DNA of 64,000 bases from Hyphomonadaceae bacterium UBA5336 (GTDB lineage: Bacteria; Pseudomonadota; Alphaproteobacteria; Caulobacterales; Hyphomonadaceae): assembly GCA_002408125.1 (NCBI GenBank), contig DHQO01000018.1:1-64000 (forward strand), in the 5' to 3' direction. The first letter of the stretch is position 1, and every line of letters starts with the position of its first letter. The notes under the pieces were generated by a model. The model was not told the DNA's origin and searched no databases. It saw only the letters and a program-made list of their open reading frames with translations. The translations under genes were made by a program, and so were the position numbers. Shown piece by piece: positions 57,493-64,000 of this stretch.

Positions 57493-58797
57493 ATGAGCAT
57501 TTCATCCTCCCTCAATGCGGGCGTGATGGGCTTGAACGCCAACGCCACCCGCCTCTCTACAATTTCCGACAATATCGCGAACTCGGCGACCTATGGGTAC
57601 AAGCGCACCATGGTCGACTTTTCGAGCATGGTTCTTCAGCAACGCTCCTCGGCCTATTCGGCCGGTGGCGTGACCACCGACACCTTCAAGGACATCGCCG
57701 CCACCGGCTCGCTGATCGGCACCGGCAACGCCACCGACATCGCCGTGTCGGGCCGTGGCCTGTTTCCGGTGACCGATTCCGCCGGCATCAATGCGCTGTC
57801 TTCCGAGCGGGTACTGAACCTCCTGCCGACCGGTTCCTTCTATCCGGACTCCGATGGCTTCCTGCGCACCCAGAGCGGGCACTTCCTGCTCGGCTGGCCG
57901 GCCGACGACACCGGCAGCGTGGGCAATGTCAGCCGCAATAGCGGCGCCGATCTCGAGCCGGTGAACATCACCACCTCGCGGTTCACCACCAGCCCGACCA
58001 CAGAGATCGCGCTGGGCATCAACCTGCCGGCCGACGCGACCATGTCGGGCGCCTCGGGCGACGCTTATGACTTGCCGATCGAGTATTTCGACAATCTTGG
58101 CCGTTCCCAGACGCTGTCCATGCAATTCTCCCCGGTCGTGCCGGCCGACGGCGCCTCCAACCAGTGGACCGTGGAGATCTTCGATGCGGCCGGCGACCCC
58201 GACACCGCCATCGGCACGCTCGACCTGACCTTCTCCGACGCGGTGGATTCCGGCGGCCGCCTGTCCGCGGCGTCGGCCGGCGGCGGCGCGACCTATGATC
58301 CGGCCACCGGCGAGGTCTCGTTCAATCTCGAACATGGCCCGGTTACCGTCTTCATCGGCCAGCCGGGTGGCACCGAAGGCATCCAGCAGCTGTCTGCCCC
58401 CTACTCCCCGACCGAGGTGACCAAGAACGGCACGGCGATCGGCGACCTGCAATCGGTCGAGGTGGATGATGCCGGCAATGTCCAGGCCATCTACAATACC
58501 GGCTACCGCCGCACACTCTATCAGATCCCGGTCGGCGACGTGCCGAACATGAACGGTCTCAAATCGCTCGACGCGCAGGCCTTCCAGGTCTCGGCCGACA
58601 GCGGGAACATGTATCTGTGGGATGCCGGCACGGGTCCGGTCGGCGGTATCGCCGGCTATCACCTGATGGAATCGACCACCGACATCGCGGCGGAACTGAC
58701 CGATCTCATCGAAACCCAGCGCTCGTATTCCTCGAATGCGAAGATCGTCCAGACCGTGGACGAGATGCTGCAGGAAACCACCAACCTGAAACGGTGA
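57493..58797 (+). CDS. flgE: Flagellar hook protein FlgE
   Basis: A 434-aa hook subunit: SSLNAGVMGLNANATRLSTI, SDNIANSATYGYKRTMVDFS, and the C-terminal AAELTDLIETQRSYSSNAKI, QTVDEMLQETTNLKR. The central domains include VLNLLPTGSFYPDSDGFLRT and the hook-type FDNLGRSQTLSMQFSPV. ATG at 57493. flgK follows after 28 bp. Confidence 0.95.
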   Translation: MSISSSLNAGVMGLNANATRLSTISDNIANSATYGYKRTMVDFSSMVLQQRSSAYSAGGVTTDTFKDIAATGSLIGTGNATDIAVSGRGLFPVTDSAGINALSSERVLNLLPTGSFYPDSDGFLRTQSGHFLLGWPADDTGSVGNVSRNSGADLEPVNITTSRFTTSPTTEIALGINLPADATMSGASGDAYDLPIEYFDNLGRSQTLSMQFSPVVPADGASNQWTVEIFDAAGDPDTAIGTLDLTFSDAVDSGGRLSAASAGGGATYDPATGEVSFNLEHGPVTVFIGQPGGTEGIQQLSAPYSPTEVTKNGTAIGDLQSVEVDDAGNVQAIYNTGYRRTLYQIPVGDVPNMNGLKSLDAQAFQVSADSGNMYLWDAGTGPVGGIAGYHLMESTTDIAAELTDLIETQRSYSSNAKIVQTVDEMLQETTNLKR

Positions 58798-58825
58798 TCT
58801 TCTTGACTGACAGGCAGGACGCATC

Positions 58826-60277
58826 GTGACCATTTCAAGCGCCATCAACGCAGCGCGATCCGGCCTTCAGATCACTGGTCTGAGGGCCGACATCGTTGCG
58901 AACAATGTCGCCAATGCCACCACGCCCGGCTATGTCCGCCGGTCGGTCAACATCGCCGAGAACATTGTTGCCGGGCAGACCTCCGGCGTGCGCTCGACCG
59001 GGATCGGGCGCACCGAGGATGCCCGCCTCACCGCCGAGCGCCGCCTGGCCTCCAGCGACCTCTCCCAGGCCAGCGTCATGGCCTCCGCCTGGCGGTCCAT
59101 TTCCAGCCGGCTCGGCGATACTGCCGACGGCACGGGTCTCTTCGCCGCCTTTTCCGATTTCGAATCCGCCCTGCGGAACGCCGCCCTCTCGCCGGAATCT
59201 GCCACCGAGGCAGCCTCCGTCCTGGATGGCGCCAAGGCGATCGTCCGCGAGTTGAACGATCTCTCGACCCTGGCCGAGCGCCTGCGCGGGGAAGCCGACC
59301 AGTCGATCAATGACGGGGTCGCCGTGGTCAACCAGGCGCTCAAGCAGATCGAGACGCTGAACACCAAGATCGCCCGCGCGCCCGATGGCAGCGCCCATGA
59401 GGCCGCCCTGCTGGATGAGCGCCAGCGCGTGCTCGACACGATTGGCGAATACATGCCGATCCAGACCGTGGAGCGCTCTTCCGGCGCCATCGAAGTGCTC
59501 AGCCGCGAGGGTGTCTATCTCGTCACCACCTCCGGCGCCCAGCAGATCGAGTTTTCCCCCTCGCGCGCTTTCGGGCCGTCCGAAACGCTCGAAAGCGGCG
59601 CCTTGTCCGGCCTGATGGTGGGCGACACGGACATCACGCCGGGCACAGCCACCTTCGGTGCGGTCTCCAGCGGCATGTTCGGCGCACTCTTCACCATGCG
59701 CGACAGCGATGTCCCGAATTTCTCCGCCCAGCTCGACACGATTGCTGGCGACATGATGGGCCGCCTGTCGGCCGCCGGCGTGGACCCGACCACAGCCGAT
59801 GGCGAGCCGGGCCTCTTCATCGACCCCGCCGACAGTACCTCGCCGGGCCTTGCCGGACGGATCGCAGTCAACCCGCTGGTCGATCCCCAGCAGGGTGGCA
59901 CGACCACGCGCCTGCGCGATGGTCTCGGCGCGACCATGGTCGGCCCGACCGGCGATGCGACCATTCTCAACAATCTGCTCGGCGCCTTCACTGACCTGCG
60001 CGCGATTGACGAGAACGGCATCCAGGGCACATTTTCCTCCACCGACATGGTCGCCCAGCTCGCCTCGCTGTCGGGCCAGGCGCGCGTGCATCATGACTCG
60101 GTGCTGACCGCCGCCACCCAACAGCACTCCATGCTGAAGGAAGCCACCCAGGACATCTCAGGCGTGGATGTCGACGCCCAGATGCAGGACCTCCTCCTGA
60201 TCGAGCAGGCCTATGCCGCCAATGCGCGTATCATCGAGGTGGCGAGCCAGATGATCAACCGGCTGATGGAGTTGTAA
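58826..60277 (+). CDS. flgK: Flagellar hook-associated protein 1 FlgK
   Basis: A 483-aa junction protein. SSAINAARSGLQITGLRADI, VANNVANATTPGYVRRSVNI at the start and YAANARIIEVASQMINRLME at the end are diagnostic. The central part contains the FlgK-like blocks AAFSDFESALRNAALSPESA and SINDGVAVVNQALKQIETLN. Start is GTG at 58826. It joins hook to filament with FlgL. Confidence 0.95.
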   Translation: MTISSAINAARSGLQITGLRADIVANNVANATTPGYVRRSVNIAENIVAGQTSGVRSTGIGRTEDARLTAERRLASSDLSQASVMASAWRSISSRLGDTADGTGLFAAFSDFESALRNAALSPESATEAASVLDGAKAIVRELNDLSTLAERLRGEADQSINDGVAVVNQALKQIETLNTKIARAPDGSAHEAALLDERQRVLDTIGEYMPIQTVERSSGAIEVLSREGVYLVTTSGAQQIEFSPSRAFGPSETLESGALSGLMVGDTDITPGTATFGAVSSGMFGALFTMRDSDVPNFSAQLDTIAGDMMGRLSAAGVDPTTADGEPGLFIDPADSTSPGLAGRIAVNPLVDPQQGGTTTRLRDGLGATMVGPTGDATILNNLLGAFTDLRAIDENGIQGTFSSTDMVAQLASLSGQARVHHDSVLTAATQQHSMLKEATQDISGVDVDAQMQDLLLIEQAYAANARIIEVASQMINRLMEL

Positions 60278-60281
60278 TCCG

Positions 60282-61259
60282 ATGAGCCTCCTGCCCCCCA
60301 GCCTGTCGCTGACCTCCACGCTCAGCAAGACCATCACCGACCTGCGCGAGCGCGTCGCCACCACCTCGCAGGAAGCGGTCACCGGGCGCTATTCCGATCT
60401 CACCAAACACCTGTCGGGCCGTATCGGCAACGCCATGCTGAGCCAGCAGGCGATCGATTCCATCCAGCAGGACCGCGAACGCCTGACCCTGCGCGAAGCG
60501 CGTCTGGACATCGCCCAGGACAGTCTCAGCGTGATCCAGGAAAGCGCCGACGGGCTGTCGGTGACCATGCTGTCGGCTGCCGGTACTGGCGATGCCATCG
60601 TCCAGGAGAATACCGCTCGCGATGCCCGCGCCGCGCTGGAGCAGGCTTTCACCGCGATGAATGTCCGCCATGGCGACCGGTTCCTGTTCGCCGGTGATGC
60701 GACTTCCACCGTCCCCATGGGCAACGTGGATGATCTACTCGCCGATATCGGCACACTGGCGGCCGGCGCAGCCACGCCAGCCGATTTCGAGGCGGCGCTG
60801 GAAACCTATTTCAACGACCCGGCCGGCGGCTGGCAAGCGAACATCTATAACGGCCTGCCGACCAGCTCCGATCCGGACGGGGTCACGGGCACGGACCCGG
60901 CGCTGACCCAGCTCATCTCCGGCCTCGCCGTCATGGCGCTGGGCAATCCGGAGGAAGGCGTGCCGGCGGTTTCCGGCAATCCGGAGTTTCTGGAGCTTGC
61001 CGCTCATCGCACCGCGACCGGCGTTACCGAAGTGACCAAGCTGCGCGCCTCGCGCGGGCTGACCCAGTCCCAGATCAGCCGCGAGCTGGAAACGCTCGGC
61101 GCCGAGGAAACCGTGCTGACCAATGCCTTCAATGTGCTGGCGTCACGTGACCAGTATGAAGCGGCCAGCGAGTTGAAGGAGCTGGAGACCAGCCTGGAAG
61201 CCTCCTATGTGCTGACCTCGCGCCTGGCCAATCTGAACCTGCTGAACTTCCTGAGGTAG
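60282..61259 (+). CDS. flgL: Flagellar hook-associated protein 3 FlgL
   Basis: A 325-aa flagellin-like junction protein: TKHLSGRIGNAMLSQQAIDS, DRERLTLREARLDIAQDSLS, and FTAMNVRHGDRFLFAGDATS near the middle, with LKELETSLEASYVLTSRLAN at the C-terminus. ATG at 60282, 4 bp after flgK. Function is inferred from family and position. Confidence 0.93.
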   Translation: MSLLPPSLSLTSTLSKTITDLRERVATTSQEAVTGRYSDLTKHLSGRIGNAMLSQQAIDSIQQDRERLTLREARLDIAQDSLSVIQESADGLSVTMLSAAGTGDAIVQENTARDARAALEQAFTAMNVRHGDRFLFAGDATSTVPMGNVDDLLADIGTLAAGAATPADFEAALETYFNDPAGGWQANIYNGLPTSSDPDGVTGTDPALTQLISGLAVMALGNPEEGVPAVSGNPEFLELAAHRTATGVTEVTKLRASRGLTQSQISRELETLGAEETVLTNAFNVLASRDQYEAASELKELETSLEASYVLTSRLANLNLLNFLR

Positions 61260-61263
61260 TCCC

Positions 61264-62379
61264 ATGACACGATGCATCCCCTTGCTCGCGGCCCTGGCCC
61301 TCAGTCTCACGAGCTTCATAGCCGCCCCGTCCGCCGAGGCCCAGGTGCGCATCCGCGACGTGGTGGATGTGGAAGGCGTGCGCCAGAACGACCTGGTCGG
61401 CTACGGCATCGTAGTCGGCCTGAACGGGACGGGCGACTCGGTGCGGAACTCCCCGTTCACCGAGGATTCCCTGACCTATATGCTCGAACGCCTTGGCATC
61501 AATGTGCAGGGCGAGGAGATCAAGCCGGACAATGTGGCCGCGGTTCTGGTCACCGCCACACTGCCCTCCTTTGCTCGCAACGGATCAACCATCGATGTGT
61601 CGGTGTCTTCCATCGGTGATGCCGACAGCCTGGAAGGCGGTACACTCATCCTCACGCCCCTGAAAGGCGCAGACAACCAGGTCTATGCCGTGGCCCAGGG
61701 CGCGGTGATCGTCTCCGGCATCGACGTCCAGGCCCAGGCGGCGCGTGAGACGCGCGGCACGCCGACCGCCGGCTCGGTGCCCAATGGGGCGCGGGTCGAG
61801 CGCGAGATCGGTTACGATTTCAACCAGCGCGACTCACTCACGCTCGCTCTGCGCGACCCCGATTTCACCACTGCTGCGCGGATTGAGGATGCCATCAACG
61901 GCGCCATAGGCCAGCCTGTCGCCTTCATGCGCGACCCCGGCACCGTGGATCTCGACCTGCGCCCCCTGGCTGCCTCGCCAGCTCGCGTGCTCGCCAGCAT
62001 CGAGAACCTGCCCGTGGCCGTCGCCACCCGTGCGCGCATCGTGATCGACGAGAAATCCGGCACCATCGTGCTCGGCGAGGATGTCACCATCTCCAAGGTC
62101 GCCATCGCGCAGGGCAATATCTCGATCTCGATCCGCGAGACCCCGATCCCGTCCCAGCCCAATCCCTTTGCCCGGGGCGAAACCATCACCGTGCCGCGCT
62201 CCAGCATCACGATCGACCAGACCGGCAACGACCAGGTCGCGATCCTTGAGGCCAATGCCACCCTGTCGGAGCTGATCACCGGGCTCAATGCGCTGGGTGT
62301 CTCGCCGCAGGAAATGGTCGACATCATCCGCGCCATGAGCGCTGCCGGCGCGATCCACGCTGACCTGGTGATCCGCTAG
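61264..62379 (+). CDS. flgI: Flagellar P-ring protein FlgI
   Basis: A 371-aa periplasmic ring subunit with a signal peptide (MTRCIPLLAALALSLTSFIA). Conserved blocks include DVEGVRQNDLVGYGIVVGLN, TATLPSFARNGSTIDVSVSS, LKGADNQVYAVAQGAVIVSG, and the C-terminal TLSELITGLNALGVSPQEMV with DIIRAMSAAGAIHADLVIR. ATG at 61264, 4 bp after flgL. A terminator-like hairpin follows. The gene is in the flgE-K-L-I run. Confidence 0.97.
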   Translation: MTRCIPLLAALALSLTSFIAAPSAEAQVRIRDVVDVEGVRQNDLVGYGIVVGLNGTGDSVRNSPFTEDSLTYMLERLGINVQGEEIKPDNVAAVLVTATLPSFARNGSTIDVSVSSIGDADSLEGGTLILTPLKGADNQVYAVAQGAVIVSGIDVQAQAARETRGTPTAGSVPNGARVEREIGYDFNQRDSLTLALRDPDFTTAARIEDAINGAIGQPVAFMRDPGTVDLDLRPLAASPARVLASIENLPVAVATRARIVIDEKSGTIVLGEDVTISKVAIAQGNISISIRETPIPSQPNPFARGETITVPRSSITIDQTGNDQVAILEANATLSELITGLNALGVSPQEMVDIIRAMSAAGAIHADLVIR

Positions 62380-62392
62380 CGCCAGAAATGCA

Positions 62393-62423
62393 AGAAGCGC
62401 CCGACAACAGGCCGGGCGCTTCT
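62393..62423. terminator. Hairpin between convergent flgI and fliG
   Basis: AGAAGCGCCCG (62393-62403) pairs with CGGGCGCTTCT (62413-62423), 11 bp with a 9-nt loop. T-runs are short on both strands, so it may serve both convergent transcripts weakly. Confidence 0.6.
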
Positions 62424-62470
62424 CCAGTCTACAACTCTACGCACTCTACGAAACGGGGCGTACCGGCTCG

Positions 62471-63589
62471 CTAGCTGGCGGCTTTCTCCATCTTCTGCAG
62501 CGTCACCAGCCCGTCCTGTTTCAGTGCCATGATCGTGGCCAGGAAATCGCGCAGCAGCGTTTCGGACTCCTCGGGGGAAGGCGCATGGAAGCCTTCGAGA
62601 TTGTCGCGGAACTGATCGGCCATGCGCGAGGAGATGTTGCCGAGCAGATAATCGGCCACATCCGGCTTGCTGGCTTGCAGGATACCGAGCACCTTTGTGA
62701 TTGTGGTGTCCTCGATCTCACGGAACAGGACCGGGACGGAATTGCGCACGAGAATCTCCGGCAGGCTTTCGATGGTCAGGATCGCCTTTTCGATGCTGGC
62801 CAGCTTGCCTTCATGCTCTGTTTTCAGAAACTGTACGACATTCTCGCGCCGACTGGACGGGATCAGGCTTAGCAGTTCGCCAATGGCTTCGAGATGGGCG
62901 GTATCGTCCTCCTCGACGGCCTGGGCGGCGTTCAGGAACTCCATCTGCACCATGCGTGCGATCACTGACTCGATGCCGGGATCGGGCTTGTCGGCCTCGA
63001 CCATATAGCCCATCACCGGGGCGAGCTTGGCCTCATCCAGAAAGCACAGCACATCGGAGGTGAACGACACGTCCAGCTTGCCGAGGATCAGCGAAATGAT
63101 GTTCGGGGTGAGCCGGGAGAGATATTCGGCCACAATGCGCGGCTCTCTTTGCTGGACACGCGTCCAGACCGAGGCGTCTGCCGTGGGCATATAGGCCGGC
63201 GGTTCGTCTTCCTCCTCGGGCTGGCTCTCACCCATGATCATGCTGAGGCGCTTGGGATCGATCACCGTCCCCATCATCTCACGCGCACGCTCGCGTCCGC
63301 CGCGCAGGGCGCCGGTATTGTTGTTCAGGTGGCCGAGGAAATCGATCACGATCTCGATCAGCACATCACGCGGCAGGACATGGATCGTCTCCAGTTCGCG
63401 CACCACCTTGGCCAGCGCCGCATCGTCGAGCTTTTCCACGATCGGGCGCGCGGCGCCCTCACCCAGCATGGCGATGATCACGGCCGCGCGGCGCGCTGGC
63501 GAGACATTCATCGCTGCGGGCTGGCGCGCCACGGCGGGGGCACCGGCACTGGGGACAGCCTGCAGCAGGGGTCTGGTCTGGGTATTCAT
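62471..63589 (-). CDS. fliG: Flagellar motor switch protein FliG, divergent
   Basis: A 372-aa protein. After a variable ~45-residue N-terminus, RRAAVIIAMLGEGAARPIVE and VRELETIHVLPRDVLIEIVI match the FliG N-terminal domain that binds FliF. The middle and C-terminal armadillo-like regions (LLSLIPSSRRENVVQFLKTE, ITKVLGILQASKPDVADYLL, GNISSRMADQFRDNL) are recognisable. The typical EHPQ motif reads REPR here and the LDDR motif is absent. ATG at 63587-63589 overlaps the fliP stop (ATGA). Torque role is inferred from family. Confidence 0.88.
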   Translation of the reverse strand: MNTQTRPLLQAVPSAGAPAVARQPAAMNVSPARRAAVIIAMLGEGAARPIVEKLDDAALAKVVRELETIHVLPRDVLIEIVIDFLGHLNNNTGALRGGRERAREMMGTVIDPKRLSMIMGESQPEEEDEPPAYMPTADASVWTRVQQREPRIVAEYLSRLTPNIISLILGKLDVSFTSDVLCFLDEAKLAPVMGYMVEADKPDPGIESVIARMVQMEFLNAAQAVEEDDTAHLEAIGELLSLIPSSRRENVVQFLKTEHEGKLASIEKAILTIESLPEILVRNSVPVLFREIEDTTITKVLGILQASKPDVADYLLGNISSRMADQFRDNLEGFHAPSPEESETLLRDFLATIMALKQDGLVTLQKMEKAAS

Positions 63590-64000
63590 CCGGCATATCC
63601 CCGCAAGACCGCCTCGGTGATTTTCAGCCATCCATCGGCCAGGACGAAAAAGCCCAGCTTGAACGGCAGCGACACCACGGTCGGTGGAACCATCATCATG
63701 CCCACGGCCATGAGGACCGAGGCCACAACCAGATCAATCACCATGAAGGGTAAAAAGACCACAAACCCAATCTGAAAAGCGTGCTTTATTTCCGACAGCA
63801 TGAAAGCGGTCGACAGCAGCGTGAAGGAGGGCGTCTCGCCTTCGGCCAGCGGACGGTTCACGGCATCGGCCAGGGTCAGTATCGCTTCGGGATCGGTGCG
63901 CGCGGTCATGAAGTTGCGGAACGGCTCGGTGGTCTGCGACCAGGCCTGCGCCTCGTCGATCAGCCCGTCCATATAGGGCGACACGCCGTTCCCCCAGGCA
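63586..64000 (-). CDS. fliP: Flagellar biosynthesis protein FliP, N-terminus cut by window edge
   Basis: The last ~138 residues of FliP: SPYMDGLIDEAQAWSQTTEP, the helix block HAFQIGFVVFLPFMVIDLVV and ASVLMAVGMMMVPPTVVSLP, then FKLGFFVLADGWLKITEAVL. These are the conserved C-terminal segments of the export-gate protein. The frame is open to the right edge, so the start lies outside. It overlaps fliG by ATGA. Confidence 0.95.
   Translation of the reverse strand, partial: AWGNGVSPYMDGLIDEAQAWSQTTEPFRNFMTARTDPEAILTLADAVNRPLAEGETPSFTLLSTAFMLSEIKHAFQIGFVVFLPFMVIDLVVASVLMAVGMMMVPPTVVSLPFKLGFFVLADGWLKITEAVLRGYAG

Noticed and set aside
1..64000. Insertion sequences, prophage or integrative elements
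   Set aside because: No transposase, integrase, phage structural gene or attachment-site duplication was seen; both tRNA genes are intact without adjacent integrases.

Overview
The window looks like chromosomal DNA of a high-GC alphaproteobacterium, most likely from the Caulobacterales/Maricaulales/Hyphomonadaceae side of the class. The evidence is the FlaF-FlbT pair next to flagellin, TTAA-N7-TTAA-like (CtrA-type) boxes in front of flagellar genes, an aa3-oxidase subunit IV, a DUF1178 protein, TadE/TadG-like proteins and an NDUFAF5-like methyltransferase. No insertion sequence, prophage, integrase or CRISPR array was found. Genes are packed tightly: many same-strand neighbours overlap as ATGA or TGATG, and four convergent pairs end inside one shared CTAG.

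The left half (1-35,900) is mostly housekeeping. It holds a NatAB-like ABC exporter; a DksA/TraR zinc finger; cytochrome oxidase subunit IV; DUF1178, glutaredoxin and ComF genes; a methyltransferase; an unassigned membrane-protein plus VWA-like pair (6906-9001); the SAM-cycle trio ahcY-purU-metK; a flippase; a ProX-type editing protein; a short-chain dehydrogenase; three TadE/TadG-like genes; rpsD; a class III-like ppk2; a TIR-domain protein; two divergent lipoprotein genes around an inverted-repeat operator; lptG-lptF; pepA-holC-ndk; tRNA-Asn and tRNA-Cys; an iron-associated divergon around a clear Fur box; and a sialate O-acetylesterase.

The right half (36,000-64,000) is a nearly complete flagellar region. 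It encodes the export gate (flhA, flhB, fliR, fliQ, fliI, part of fliP), rod and rings (flgB, flgC, fliE, flgF, flgG, flgA, flgH, flgI, rod-binding protein), hook and junction (flgD, flgE, fliK, flgK, flgL), filament and its regulators (flagellin, flaF, flbT, a FlgN-like chaperone), and motor and switch (motA, motB, fliL, divergent FliM-like and FliG proteins). fliF, fliH, fliN, flbD and the start of fliP are not in the window and may lie beyond its right edge.

Between genes there are small structured repeats: hairpin repeats of about 53 bp arranged singly or in tandem, a CATGGT/ACCATG hairpin family, GCGAAAGC-loop hairpins, and two copies of a ~156-bp element with ~30-bp terminal inverted repeats. 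In several families both arms of a stem differ together from copy to copy. This covariation is the most distinctive unexplained signal in the window.
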